From Cristatella mucedo (Eukaryota > Bryozoa > Phylactolaemata > Cristatellidae), in the NCBI GenBank assembly GCA_009760855.2, contig WPIO01000006.1:64001-128000 (forward strand): DNA of 64,000 bases, given 5' to 3'. How positions within the stretch are numbered: the first letter of the stretch is position 1; each line of letters begins with the position of its first letter. The notes under the pieces are model-generated. The model was given only the letters and a program-made list of their open reading frames with translations. It was not told the DNA's origin and did no database searches. A program made the position numbers and the translations under genes. Of the stretch, positions 33,061 through 45,655 are shown piece by piece.

Positions 33061-34929
33061 TTTAGCTTTTGTCGGTAGGTGTGAGCTGTGAGCCTTCAAT
33101 AAAACCCTACCACTAATGCCATGCTCTATCAATAAGACACATCAGTCAACATAACTTGATTTGTATTTTTTCAGTTGATCTGGAAGTTCTGTAAGATGCA
33201 ATGAAGAAAATATTGATTTAACTGAAACTTTGAAAGCAAGGCATTTATTATTCTTGCTTTTCTCGTGTCAATCGAGGAATTTAAATTGGACAGAGAAGCA
33301 CGAAAGAGTATTGCAGCATTCTACTTTTGATCGGCTAATTTGGATACTTCCTTGTCGTATCATGATTTTGCAGCTGATTTCTCGCGATTGTATCGAGCAT
33401 ATACTAGTCACTCATTAGTAGCTGCTTCATCCTGCATGTCGCGGCCGCTAATGCACATGACACTGTATATTTGTATCCTTGCAAATCATGAATGCTGCAA
33501 TAAATAAGGTTATAATATTACCACATTGGCGAGAGCTATGAACCCATAGAAACCAATTAGGACTGTGCAAGCATGCTGCATAATGAGAGCTCTTTCTGAA
33601 GTTTGTCTGCAGCAGGTGCACCTCGTTAAGAGTGATTACCCAAGAGACCTTTCATTGGAATCTTCATATCCATTTGAGTAAGCAATTAAAGATTATGCAC
33701 GAATTCCCCAGCGACAGGCATTATCAGTACGCTTCTGGCAAAGGAGCTTGCTCCGTTGATCATCACACAGAATTTAGCCTGTACGTCTTAGAAATAGTGC
33801 TCAAACTTTGATCGTAAGTGGGTGCGACAAGAGGTTATCCCACAGGTGACAGCAAGCCCCCTATTTTTCTTTATGGAGGCTTTTCAAGCAGCCAGAAGAA
33901 CGAGCTCTCTAAATATTGCCTGTCGCCTTGAGACAATTTATCGGCGGTGTGACAAGGTTTCGGCAATAACTACTAGCTGGCAGTGCCCAGTGTTGCCGAC
34001 ACACCTTTACGAAAACGATCAGTCGTCGACGAGAAGCCAAGATTATAACCGTATATCGAGGAACTTGCAGCTATTTGACAAGAAAATGGTGGCCAGGCCA
34101 CGCTCCCGACAGGCTAGAGCAGTGCAGTAAAATGTTAGGATCTCTACGACTCGCTACAATTGCTATCTTTAGGCAATGCTGTGACCGTAGGAATTCAGAA
34201 GCGCTTAAATCCTCTCTCGAGATGGTAGCTAATCAATCGTTCGTTCGTTCAATCAATCAATCGAGAGCCAAAGCTCGGCACTTAAGTAGCATCGACCAAA
34301 ACATTTTCTCAATCGTACGCCTAAATGGAACTTGCATCTCATCTTGGGGACCTCGTGGCCCCCAGACGTGGCTCCTTAAACAGCTCCTTGGCCGCTAGAA
34401 TAAATTGGTTCAAATCGCGTGCAGGGGCTTGAAGTTGTGCGAAAAAAGCACTCATTACAGATGCCTTCAAATCTGTCTGTAAACTATGCAGCGTGTCTCC
34501 TCGTTTTGAGAGCCAAAAACCAGACGCTAAGCAGATGCCCCAGGCTGAATTCCTGTGGCTGCCTGCAATCCTACGTGTTTACCCTTACAATGCATTATCA
34601 CTCCCATACAGATAATTCCGTCTCAGCAAATGATCGACCCCGTCTGGGAATTTACTCGACGTCGTAGCATTTTAAGCTCCTTTATCGTGTTAATAAGATC
34701 AGCACTAGTGTCCATTTTTCAATTTGTGAATAATCTACGGCTGCACGATAACCTTGATAGCGCAGCTAAAGGTGAGCCTGGAACCAAGAAATCATAAAAG
34801 ATGAGAAATATCTTGACCATACTAGGCCAGGTACTTTTCAAGAATCGGTCGACTACACCTAAGGCTGGTTTCTCCAGTAAGAGGGCCGTTCATAGCTACC
34901 ACCTTCACTGCATGAGTTAAATTTTTCTT
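33061..34929. other. Duplicated non-coding flank, D block (unit 3)
   Basis: Aligns in order with 6,100-6,465, 10,456-11,180 and 12,940-13,200 of unit 1. No conserved frame. A short CGTT/CAAT repeat lies at 34,235-34,264. Confidence 0.5.
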
Positions 34930-36240
34930 AAGGAATAATAATCATGATAACAACAATAATACTAATAATAATGCATTTGCTATAGCGCCCTCAGATAACT
35001 GAATCTCCGTCAAGGCAATTTATGAGTGAATGAATGGTTAGTAGTAGCATGCTCAATAAACAACAAAAACAACATGGATAACGGTGCCATGCAGAGGGTC
35101 AGCATGCAAGTGTGGTTAGTGGCCGCATGTACAGTGTCAGCACGCATAAGCCCATAAACGTTGAATCACAGGGACCCAATAAATGCTGTGATGAATAGAT
35201 GCATTGTTTTATGTTCCTTTTAAATATGGTCAAGTCAGAGACCGTGATGCAAGCCGGAAGTGAGCTTCAGTCAATCGGAATAAACGAATTTAACACAGGG
35301 TCTCCAAAAGATTCGAGGTTAATACGAGGTTTAGGTACACGGTGGGGAGTATATCTACTAGGTAGGCTATAGCCAAAGAATGAAGAGTCCTAAAAGTGAG
35401 CTAAAAAACCTTGAAGTCGATGCGTTGCTTAACTGGGAGCAGGTGCATACGGGCGTGAAGCGGTGCGATGTGGCAAATGTGACGCTCACGATAAATCTAG
35501 CTTCTGAGTTTTGCGAAAGCTGTAAGTGCCTCATTGGATAGGCCGGTAGACCAGCAAGCAGTTAGTTACAGAAGTCAAGAAGAATGTCGCAAATGCATGG
35601 ATCAATTGAGATGCGATATACTCGTCTAAACAAGCCCCAATTTTAGCAATGTTATGTAGCTGAAAGTAGGCAGACTTGATTGTGGAGCTGATGTGGTCGT
35701 CTAACGAGAGGTCACTTTCGAACATGACACCTAGATTTCGAGCTAATTCAACATAAGATATGCTGTCAGAGCCAATTTTGAGCGTTAGTATTTCCAATTT
35801 CTGAATCACACTTGGTTTTCCCATAACTATTAAGTTGGTTTTATCATTATTCAATTTAAGAAAGTTTGCTGCCATCCATGTGCGGATGTCATCAATACAT
35901 TGAGAAAGGGAGTTGAGAGGATTTGTCGTGCTAGAGAGCTGGGAGGGATCAAAGCTAATTTACAAGTGAGTGTCATCTGCATATAAGTAAAAGCCTAGAT
36001 TAGGCCTGGCAATTACATCGGCTAGAGGCAGAATATAAACCATGAGAAGAACAGAACCAATCACAGAGCCCTGAGATACTCCATATTTCAGAAGTTCCTC
36101 GGATCATCTTTTTCCATTCACATCAATACTCTACAGTCTCCCTCTGAGAAAGGACCTGAACTATGGCATTTCAGTGCCATTGATTCCCAGACGAGATGAG
36201 AGGCGCTCAAGAGCAACTTGGTGATCGATAGTATCAAAAG
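34930..36240 (-). mobile_element. L2/CR1-like LINE, 5'-truncated, minus strand
   Basis: The minus-strand frame 35,531-35,875 encodes FLKLNNDKTNLIVMGKPSV, then ARNLGVMFESDLSLDDHIS, the region after the reverse-transcriptase active site. The 3' end (plus-strand AATAATAATAATAATG near 34,945-34,975) is a reverse-complemented ATT tail. Stops interrupt the rest. It interrupts the D block of unit 3. Confidence 0.85.
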
Positions 36241-36264
36241 CTCCCGAGAGATTCCTACTATATA

Positions 36265-36450
36265 AATACAACTATAATAAATATTCCTTTATCAATATTT
36301 ATAATTTATAATATTCATTTAGATAGCACCCCAAGAGAACTTAATCTCTATTCAGGCGCTTCACATATGCCTCGGGGCTCGAGCCCACGACCTCAGTCAG
36401 ACCTTGGTCGGGGCGAGCACCTTAACCGCTAGACCAAACCAGCTCGGCGC
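36265..36450 (-). repeat. tRNA-derived SINE, family 2, minus strand
   Basis: In reverse complement: TGGTCTAGCGGTTAAGGTGC (A box region), then GTGGGCTCGAGCCCC (B box), then the tail ATGTGAAGCGCCTGAATAGA continuing into GATTAAGTTCTC. The tail is nearly the same as the 3' end of the LINE at 36,840-37,850. Confidence 0.85.
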
Positions 36451-36839
36451 TCCGCGACAAGGGTCCCTATGACTCGAAACTACGAGCTCTTCATGTAAGA
36501 GACTGATAACAAGATGGTAGACAATTAAAACTTCGTGAAAATCTAAAATTCTGTTAGAGGTGCATCGCCATAGGCCAGTTGTTACCTCCCTAGCACCATT
36601 TTTTCCCGTGATCACTTTGGCGATGGCGCCACGCAAAAGCACGACTTTAAGAAAAATTCCCGCGTAAACTTCCTCCGAAAACGGCGGCGGAAGCAGGACA
36701 GAATCATTACACAAGAAAAACTCAGTGGTTTACAACCTCGCCTTCGTAGCCTTAAATGGTGATGGGTTTCCCCAGCCTATAAATAATATCTATGAAATAT
36801 CTATGGGACAAATCGAGCAAAACAAGCAGAGAGATTCTA
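36451..36839. other. Unassigned spacer
   Basis: No match seen in the other units and no credible frame. Confidence 0.4.
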
Positions 36840-37850
36840 ACTGAGTCTCCCGGACATGGATGGCAGCATCTTTTCTAAAACTAAATGATGATAAAACTAA
36901 CTTACTAGTTATGGGCAAACCCATTGTGAATCAGAAATTGGAAATACTAACGCTCACAATTGATTCCGACAGCATATCTCCCATTGAATCAGCTCAAAAT
37001 CTAGGTGTCATGTTCCAAAGTGACCTCTCGTTAGACGACTACATCAGCTCCACAGTCAAATCTGCCAACTTTCAGCTGCATAATATTGCTAAAACTCGGG
37101 CTTGTTTAGATAAGGATACCACGTCTAAGTTGGTCCATGCATTCGTGACATCTCGTCTCGACTTCTGCAACTCACTGCTTACTGGCCTACCAGCATGTGC
37201 GATCAGGCGATTGCAGCTGGTGCAAAACTCTGCAGCTAGGCTTGTCTGTCGTGAGCGTCGCAGTTGCCACATTACTCCACTTCTCGCCGACCTGCACTGG
37301 CTACCAGTCAAGCAACGGGTTGACTTCAAGGTTTTGTCGCTCACTTTTAGGTCACTTCATTCTCTGGCTCCAGCCCATCGCTCAGATCTACTCCCCCACC
37401 AGGCCAAGCATCGTACCACCTGCTTTTCCGAATCCAACAGTTTACCAATACCTCGTACAAACCTCAAATCCTTTGGAGACCGTGCATTTAGTTCGAATGC
37501 TTCCAAAGTCTGGAACACCCTCCCGACTTGCGTCAGAACATGCCCTGACTTGACCACATTTAAAAAGAACTTAAAAACACACCTATTTAGGACAGCATTT
37601 AGTGGGTGCCTATTCGGCCTTAATGTGCTTATGCGTGCTGACACTGTGCATGCTGCCACTAACCACATTTACATGCTGACCCTGTGCATGTCACCCCTAA
37701 CCACGTAGTTCATGTTGTTTATCAAGCATGATATTACTCACCATTCACTCGCGCTTCCCTTTGCAGCAAATGTGAAGCACCTAAAAATAGATTAAGTTCT
37801 CTGAGGGCGCTTTATCAAGTGCATTATTATTATTATTATTACTATTATCA
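36840..37850 (+). mobile_element. L2/CR1-like LINE, 5'-truncated, open reverse-transcriptase end
   Basis: 282 codons open (36,860-37,708): FLKLNDDKTNLLVMGKP, QNLGVMFQSDLSLDDYIS, SRLDFCNSLLTGLP, LQLVQNSAARLVCRERR, LHWLPVKQRVDFKVLSLTF, SFGDRAFSSNASKVWNTLP and FKKNLKTHLF. This is the C-terminal third of a non-LTR reverse-transcriptase protein, with a natural stop. It is followed by GATTAAGTTCTCTGAGGGCG and an ATT tail at about 37,824-37,850. It lies in opposite orientation to the LINE at 34,930-36,240. Confidence 0.92.
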
Positions 37851-39600
37851 TTATACGTCTGCACTCCTAAGTAGGCCACTGTACACCTGAAACAATGTCG
37901 CCTCTGTAGAGTTATAGGCTCTGAAACCAGATTGGAACTTACTAGCAAAGTTTCAAGTTTCAATAAATGAGATCAGTTGGTGTGCCACGACTCATTCCAC
38001 TGTCTGATAGAAACGGCTCATCACCAACTCTTCAATCTCGGTCAACTCATAATTGTGTCTGACGAAGTTAAAGGGTGCTTGCAAAATATTGTGTCATTAC
38101 GAAAACTGATGTAACTATAAATGAATACATAAACCTATCGGAATTTTTACTTTCTTAAGAAACTGCAGCACCAAATGATGCAGTTTCTTAAAAACGAGAT
38201 GCTAGCATTTACCGAATAATAAAATGAATCAAACCGTACGAGTGATCTCGGGAATATGAAAACACAGTTTGACTTTTCCATTCTCCAAAATTAATTCAGA
38301 GTTTTATCTCGGACCTTAATTGTCATTGTAATTAGAGACCTTAAGCCACAAGTACATTTTGTTACATTCTCGTTCGCATTTAAAGAAGGGATGTGGACCT
38401 AGGCGAAGCCTTAGTGACCGTTATTGGTACTGGTGAGAGCTCCGTTGCAATGTTCGTCTGCAGCAGCAGGCACATCTCGTTTTGGGCACCAACCCGAGTC
38501 AACTAATATTTTAATGTTCATATCCGGTCGAATGGCATGTCAGGATTACATTTTTATGTGGCCACTGACAGGCATATGCCACCTGGTCATTGCAAATAGC
38601 CACACCTGAACGTTTTCAGGCATAGGGCTAACACGTAGGCCATTTATTGAGTGTGACAAAAAGCTATCATAAGGATGGCATCGTTCGACTTGTGTTTTCC
38701 TTCCGCTAGCTTTGCAAGCAGCCGGTGGACGACCTTTAACTCCGACGACGTTCAATGGCCTTGAGAGGATGTAACGGCTGCGTGCCTGAGGTTATTTGAA
38801 CTTCAATAACTGACAGTATTAAAAGAAAAACCTTAACGAAAACCATCATTCGTCGACGGAGGAAAGAGGTGGGTGTGAACGTTCATTTCGGGATTGCAGC
38901 CATCTGATTATGAATGGCTGGCCTATTTGCAGCTTCAGGCTAGAGAAATGCAGTCGAACACTGCGATTTCTATCCGACTAGATACGGTTATTGTCGGCAG
39001 GCCGCACCTCGTAGGACTTAAGAAAGGCTACAATCCTCTTTCACGACACCGGCAACGCCCTGGACACCGGCTATGCCCTGGACGTGCCCTCACTGCTAGC
39101 CAAGTCTAGGCAAATAGCTCGAAAGGCGATCCGCCCGGAATTGCTTTAGAGCTCCCACTAGAAATGCTAATGTAACCAATTGATGGTGCATCGTCCGGAA
39201 ACTTTCCTAAATGACCTAAAAAAATTTGCTCCTAATTTGGAGTCAGAATCTCTACCTCATAGAGTCACTGCCAAGCCGGTTTATCTGGCTTTTCTAAAAC
39301 GAACACATGTGGCTCGATTCACGCAAAAAGGCACGTTCAAGCTGAATGCCGCCCAGAACAGCTCATCAGCCCACGCGAAATAATAGAATATTAACATTTC
39401 TGCAGGCCTCGAGCGGTCCCGAAAAGTACACTCTACCCTATCAATATCTTTATATCTACCGAAGACGAAAGTGCTATCCTCAATTTAAGAGCCTGAAACC
39501 TTGCAACGAAGGAATGCCTCTGACTTATCTCTTGCAGCTGTAAAAAGAATCATTTTGTAGCTCGGCTATAATGTATCACTCCTATACAAATCACTCCCTC
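37851..39600. other. Duplicated non-coding flank, D block (unit 3), right part
   Basis: 38,100-38,530 aligns with 13,600-13,930 and 21,600-21,960. 38,530-39,200 aligns with 21,960-22,270. The shared landmark is AATGAATCAAACCGTACGAG. Short frames are not conserved. Confidence 0.5.
38155..38191. repeat. Perfect inverted repeat
   Basis: 13-base arms (TTAAGAAACTGCA and its exact complement) around an 11-base loop. The sister sequences at about 13,600 and 21,615 keep the loop but only a weak version of the arms. Confidence 0.9.
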
Positions 39601-40084
39601 TAAGGAACTAACGCGTGCCTCTAGGAACTGATTCTCCTTCCGCGCTTTTTCAGCTCCACCAACACGATGAGGATGATGGGAATCATGTGACCATCCAAGT
39701 GCGCATGTGTCTATTGACTAGTATGCAAGGTCTCACGATTACTCCTGTGGCAGCTAAATACGAGCCTATAACGTAGAAGATCTCATAAGATTTGAAACCC
39801 CAAGTCCACAGCTTCCCTGGATCAATACAGACAGACGATGGCACGCCTAGTGGAGCTCGTTCACCAGCTAGCCCACACGTCTGGCTCCGATGACCGAGTG
39901 ACGAGTGCTTACTGGCCTAACCACCTCAGAAGCGGTAGCCTCGTGGCATCGGAAAGTTGCCGTGCATCTACTGCTTTATAAAGCGCTTACCACATCAAGA
40001 TCTCACCGGCAATCACCCTTCTACGTGAAGGGTTCGCTCAGTCTCAATCCCTTGGGCTTCTGCAATTCTTCGAAGATTATATAA
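39601..40084. other. Unassigned spacer
   Basis: No gene, RNA or repeat recognised. Confidence 0.4.
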
Positions 40085-42050
40085 TAATAATAATGAGACA
40101 TTTGTATAGCACTCTCAGAGTGCTCAATCTCTTCAAGGCACTTTACATTTTCATGTCTGTATTTGAAGCAGGGCTGCGGCCGGCTTGCCGGTCGGTGAGT
40201 GAGAGCGAACCTGCATCCGTTGCTAACGCCTCCCATTCAGACACACAATGCGGCGATTGGGGTGCTTATGACATACACACCTAGATGCACAGTTAGGCGC
40301 CAACTGCAATTGGTTGATTGCAAAGGCCGTCAGACCAGCAAGCCATGAGTTACAAGGGCGAGACGGAATGTCCCAAATGCATGGACCAATTAGGATCTCG
40401 TATAGTTATGTCAAAGCAAGCCAAATTTCAGCATTGCTATGTAGCTGAAAATAGGCAAACTTAACAATGGAAATGATGGGGTCGTCTACTAAAAGGTCGT
40501 CTCTTTGGGACAGGATGCCATTATTTTGAGTAGATGCGATAGATAATATGCTGGCAAAGCCAATTGTGACGGCTGTTTTCCCATTTCTGAGATGTACTTA
40601 AATTTTCCTTAGCTATCACGTTAGCTTTATTGTCATTCAAAATGAGAAAGATTGCTGCCATCTATGTGCGGATGGCAGTAACCACGTGAGGATTGCTGCA
40701 AGGGAGTTGAGAGAATTCGACTTGCTGATCAAAGCAAACGTACAACTTATAGGAGGGAAAGCCTAGACTATGCTTGGCGATCACATCGGCAAGATGGGTG
40801 CTCTAAACCGTAAAAAAGAAGAAGAAATCTCCCGCTGAGATACGATCTTATACATTGCAGTGCAGCGCCAGCGATGCCCAGAGTAGGTGCCGGGCACTCA
40901 AGAAGTACTTGGTGGCCAGTATTACCAAATGAAAGATCAAACGAAACAACTGAGAGACCTTACCTAAATCTGAATTCCTGATAAGGTCTCGTTATACACT
41001 CAAAGCAATGCTGACTTTGTGGAGCGAATAGCTCCTAAACCTAACTGGCATTTATTAGGTTCGGAGTTTCAAAATGTAAGAGTTAAGCTAGCTTGTTCTG
41101 GTCTGCCACAACTCGTTCCAATGTCGTTAATAGGAACGGTGGAAGAGATATTAATCGGAAGCTGCACCAGTTCTCTTGGTCTCGTGTTGCTCACTTAGTA
41201 ACCTAACAGCCTTTTTGAAAGATACATGTACATTACCTGAGGCTACTGGGTATTTATGACGTTAGTTATGCAAGGTATCAGCAGGTGTATGCTGGGACAG
41301 TGGAAATAGCGTCTAGAGGACTAGTAGTCTTCTTTGACCGGGAGATGAGTTTTTCAGGATGTGGCTGCTCGTGGCCTCCTTGAATGTAGACATTGAGGTG
41401 CTGCACTGAATTTAGGCTGCGATGTCCTGTGTGGTGGTTATCGAGGGACATGAGTTCAGAGAGATGCTGCTACATTTTTACTTTGGGTTAACAACAACTT
41501 TTACAGACTACTACTTCGAGATTTACTCTGGTCCGGTATGTCTTGCTGGCAAGGAAGCTACAGAGGCGATAATACAGATCATCACGATAATCACTATTTA
41601 ACAACCAAACCTGAGAGTAGTTAAGGAGAGAGTTTATGTTAGACTTCAACATTTAGATGGTGCATATGTGACTTGACAATAGTTTTATGCACGCTAGACT
41701 TGGCCTTCGCTAGGATCGATCGGTTGCATCTAGTAGAGTCTTCGTATGCCTGCTGATGAACAGTCGGTTCTGATTCTCAAGCTTGCGTTTAGACGACCTG
41801 GCTAGTTAGGGGTCTGCGGTTAACCTTAGGACAAGAGGGCACGGTGTGCTTAGTCAGACGTGCAAATTCATTATGTGCATGAGCTGGTGTCATTGGTGAG
41901 TTGTATCATTCTACAAATGATTGCAGGTCGAAATGGGAATTGAGCAGCTTGGGCGAATCTGTCTTTCGTGCGGACAGCGTAAAGGGTGAACATCTAGCAA
42001 AAGCTAGACACCGCCTTATTTATTGCGAGTAACGCCATGTAGAAAAAAGC
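40085..42050 (-). repeat. LINE remnant (L block, second copy)
   Basis: Starts with a reverse-complemented ATT tail and LINE 3' end (40,085-40,150), then LINE reverse-transcriptase remnants. From 40,405 it repeats bases 1-1,640 with tracts of about 99 percent identity around a tract of about 87 percent (41,240-41,500). No intact frame. Confidence 0.75.
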
Positions 42051-42900
42051 CAAAAAATAGTGTAAAGGAAGAGTTCGACTGACCCAATAGCCTTTTTATG
42101 AAGTTGAATGAGGGCGCTTCCGGTCATCATCCTATTTTCAGCAAGCTACAAAGGAAGGCTGCTGCAGTGACCTAAACCACCACTCGAATGATAATATGCA
42201 AGCCTCTTAATCCCGGCCAAGACTGGGGGCCAGGTTGCTGTACATTCACGCAGGAATTAATTTGCAACAACCGCGTGCAATACAACCTCAAAACAGGCGC
42301 CCAGACATCTGGTCTGCGAAAGACTACAAGAACCAGAGCTGCTCCTGTGCATTTTGGCAGCAAGGCCATCTCGCAAAATCTGCTCAAATCACCTGGAAGT
42401 AATGTAACGCAATGTATATCTGTCTGTCAGTCAGCTGAGTTCGGTGAGCAGTTGAGGTGGTGAGGATGGCGGGAAAGTGTGTGCCAAATTCGGCAGAATG
42501 ATAGTTGGTGTTAGTGCATAGAAACCATGGGAGCAAGTTCTACAGTCTAGTGCCTGCAGACCAAAAGCTTTCGACGCCTTTGATTTTTAAGCAAAGGAAT
42601 GGAATAGCTAATGTATTGTCCGTAAAAGACTTGAGGGCACGAGGAGGCTTAAACTCGTGCAACGTTCAGCTAGATAGGCAAAAACCAAGCCATGGCGGGC
42701 CTTGGCGGTCAACGTAAGAAGTTTTCTTTGTATCCGTTGATCAATCAGAAGCCATCCAAGCTCTTTCAGCAAAGATGACACATGGTCAAACCTCTAGGAT
42801 TTATTAAACTAGCCTTGTAGCCATATTTATCAGCAGCTGCAGTTATTTAATTGCTTTTTGGAAGTCTTGCAAAAATGGAATAGCAATAATCTTGCAGAGA
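42051..42900 (-). repeat. LINE remnant, ATTAC family (L block, second copy)
   Basis: Diverged sister of 1,650-2,475, containing the same degraded reverse-transcriptase tail in reverse. It continues past the point where the first copy is cut (2,475), so this copy shows the ancestral continuation. Confidence 0.65.
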
Positions 42901-43499
42901 CAGAACCAGGGAGCTACCTAAATTATTTGACAGTAACAACCACTTTCACCTAGGGCCATGCGCAGGCAAGGGGATACCTTGTTTTGCCTCGACATGTATT
43001 TAATGAAAATATTTTGATAACAATGTTTAAATTGAAATATTTTTATGTAAATCTTGATTTGGACATTAATCTGCAGCGATCTTTGATGCTTATATGAAAT
43101 ATTGTCCCTCTCTAGGGCAGCCGTCTAACAAGTTCATTCTGCTATGCTTTATTTTTATTTAGTGTCGTTCTGTCTTTGATATACTTTTTGTGCTTACTAC
43201 TGGCCGGTCTTACTTAACGCTCGGTGCCCTCGGATTGGTTCGTTCGGACGGTGCAACTTTCCCCAGCTTAGATGGTAGTTCAAACGATTACAGAATCCAG
43301 CATTAAATCATACTTTCTTCTGTAATCGCTGAGGCGTAACAAAAAGCCCGCGAAGAGCTGATGCCTACTATAGATACTCGTTTTTGTATTGCGATAAAGA
43401 GTTAATTCGAAATTTATTCCACTGCCCGAGTACTCCTCGTGAACTTTCTCTTAAATGTGTGCTTTGAATATAAATCTAAATGACAATTTATTAAAAATG
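42901..43499. other. Unassigned AT-rich spacer before unit 4
   Basis: No gene or repeat recognised. Confidence 0.4.
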
Positions 43500-44445
43500 T
43501 GTGACTTCTTTATGGATGTCTGAAAATCCTAGGGACTAAGCCTTGACGAACGAGCTACCGTTTTCCCATTACTAAGCACATTGCATCTTAAACGTCAGAA
43601 CAGCGACTAAAGAATCTAATGTTGATATCGTGCCTTTCCGCTACTTGGCTTAAAACTCGCTTAGTAATAGTGTTTCCTCATATAAACGTTTAGATCATCA
43701 GGGGCTTCACGAATCATGTCAGAGCCAATCCATTTCACGGTTGAATACTTTGACAGGTGCCACTGTAGTCCTGCTAATGAGATTTGGGTATTTTCTTGCG
43801 AATGCTATGAGAAACGCTGTATAGCACGAGCACACCGGAGTCAGTGCGGCTTGTCAGCCATCGCTGCTTCTACTCTGGTGTTAAATACGCTAAAAGCACA
43901 ATGATACGCTCGCTGTTACCCACATTGAGAAACCCCACACTTTTGCTGTAGGGATGCGTGCAAGCGAATGAGTGCAGTGCGAACGGGCAAATGCCGTGCG
44001 AACAGGGAAATGACTTTACAGAATTTGCCGCCTTTGTCTTGTTTTCTTTGTTTTGGCCACACAGGGTCACGAGTAAAGGATAATACTGTGAAATTTTCGG
44101 GTCACGTGGAAAACGTGATTAATCAAAAATGCTACTGCGCTGAGAGATTGTAGTCAGGATTGGCGATACTGCATGCGTCTTTTTCTTTATTCCGTGTTCT
44201 CGAATTTACCAGCACAGACCAGTGCTGCTGACGTAACTGTACCGACACCAATAAGACTCGAGTATCAGCAGTAGTATTCGCTCAGTTTAGTAAACCGAAG
44301 GACTTGGAGTCAGTCTGATCGATCACTTTGCCCAAGCTGCTAGCACTTTTCAATTAACTTATGGTTGTTATATAAAACCAGTAAGTCAACAGCTTTGCTT
44401 TCTGTCGTTTTCCACTTTTGTAGTGACCCGATCAAATAGCTTGTG

Positions 44446-44630
44446 TGGGCCGTGATGGCTCACTAGGTAAGGCGGCTGCTTTTCACGACCTCTGCCCCGA
44501 GGTCTTGAGTTCGGATCCTGTGGTGGGCGATCATTTATCGCCGCTGCAAGCGGTGGTGATAGCCGTAAAGGCTCTTCTGTCGCTATACAAAAAGAGGCAG
44601 TTTAATCAGCTAGTATTTTAATTTTTTGTG
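44446..44630 (+). repeat. tRNA-derived SINE, family 1
   Basis: A box TGGCTCACTAGG (44,456-44,467), B box GAGTTCGGATCC (44,507-44,518), then the family body ending GTCGCTATACAAAAAGAGGC. The equivalent place in unit 2 (about 17,205) is uninterrupted. Confidence 0.87.
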
Positions 44631-45514
44631 GGAGCGGTCTATATAGACACAACGGGCATCGGTACTATTCTCTCGATGAATTAACTTCCCGCCAACGGGC
44701 TTTTTCGTGATGTTTACAGCACGCAAGCTTCTTTTATGGATTTCTCAGATGCGACGCGAAGTTGTTTTTTTTTATCTCGGGGCCACAAAGATCCACAATG
44801 CAGCAAAACATCCTAGCTCAAACTCGCCGTGTTTATTTACTACAAGAACTCGACGGTTGGTCAGCTTGCTTACTGCACGCACAGCTGTCGTCAGCAGTGC
44901 TCTCTCCAGGCTAGCTAGCTACTCAGAGGGAGAGCGACATGTTCCCGCCACTCCTTAGTTATATCGCGGCGTAATTACGCGCCGCACTAAGCTCGACTCA
45001 GACGCGCTACTCAGAGCGGACATTGTTCGTTTCTCTCGAGACCTCGCTCAAGCGTCGAGCTCATTCAGCGACATCGAATTTAGTGACCAACTCGCTCAGG
45101 TGTCGCACCGCTGTATGGCGCTGTCGGCCCGTTGGCCGGCAGGGGATGCAGATGAGCCATCGCGCACCGCCAGGTGGCGCTATTTGAGGCAGCTCCGCGA
45201 GAATCGAACTCACGCTCTTTTGACCCGGATGCTGAGCGACCCTAGCACTTGGCAAAGCCGCTCGAGCGATCGTTTTTGACGCAGTAGCTTCCTGCCATCA
45301 AGTAGTGCTTAATAGAGGTCGCATGACTCCTCTCCGGCGATCTAAATTAATCCGGGGATTACCGGAATCCAGGAGTTCGACTGGCCGGGCTCCGCCTGTA
45401 ATGCAACGCCGAGGCAGTCTCTGTCTGGTCGGCCGCCATCTGCACGGCCGTGTAAATTGCTCCCGCACGCTGCAGCGATTCGTAGTGTTCGCTCGCGATC
45501 GGCGAGCTAGCCAA

Positions 45515-45570
45515 GCGAGGTCCGATCGCCGGTGGCTGAGCGTAGCCAGCCACCGGCGATCGGACCTCGC
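45515..45570. repeat. Perfect 24-base-pair hairpin
   Basis: The left arm 45,515-45,538 (starting GCGAGGTCCGATCG) is the exact reverse complement of 45,547-45,570, around the 8-base loop AGCGTAGC. Units 2 (about 18,360-18,405) and 3 (about 24,475-24,520) have the left arm and only the first 7-9 bases of the right arm. Confidence 0.95.
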
Positions 45571-45599
45571 CCTTACTAGGACGCCTGTACGCACTCGCT

Positions 45600-45653
<54 letters not shown>
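45600..45653 (+). repeat. (CCG)18 trinucleotide repeat
   Basis: Eighteen pure CCG units, orthologous in position to the 28-unit repeat at 24,560-24,643. Exon 1 of the gene, which should follow, is deleted; the sequence jumps to the equivalent of about 25,590. Confidence 0.95.

Positions 45654-45655
<2 letters not shown>

Larger units (their letters stand above)
43500..45599. other. Upstream flank of the hydroxylase gene, U block (unit 4)
   Basis: Aligns with 15,046-18,405 (without the LINE) and 22,945-24,555. It carries a SINE at 44,446-44,630 and a perfect hairpin at 45,515-45,570. It ends at a CCG repeat, as in unit 3. Confidence 0.7.

Noticed and set aside
36860-37708. Host gene encoding a 282-residue protein
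   Set aside because: The sequence is the C-terminal end of a LINE reverse transcriptase with an ATT-tailed 3' end.
45185-45265. tRNA gene on the minus strand
   Set aside because: A convincing T-arm-like GTGAGTTCGATTCTCGC exists, but no matching acceptor stem or anticodon arm. Sisters in units 2 and 3 are even less tRNA-like. Better read as a SINE relic.
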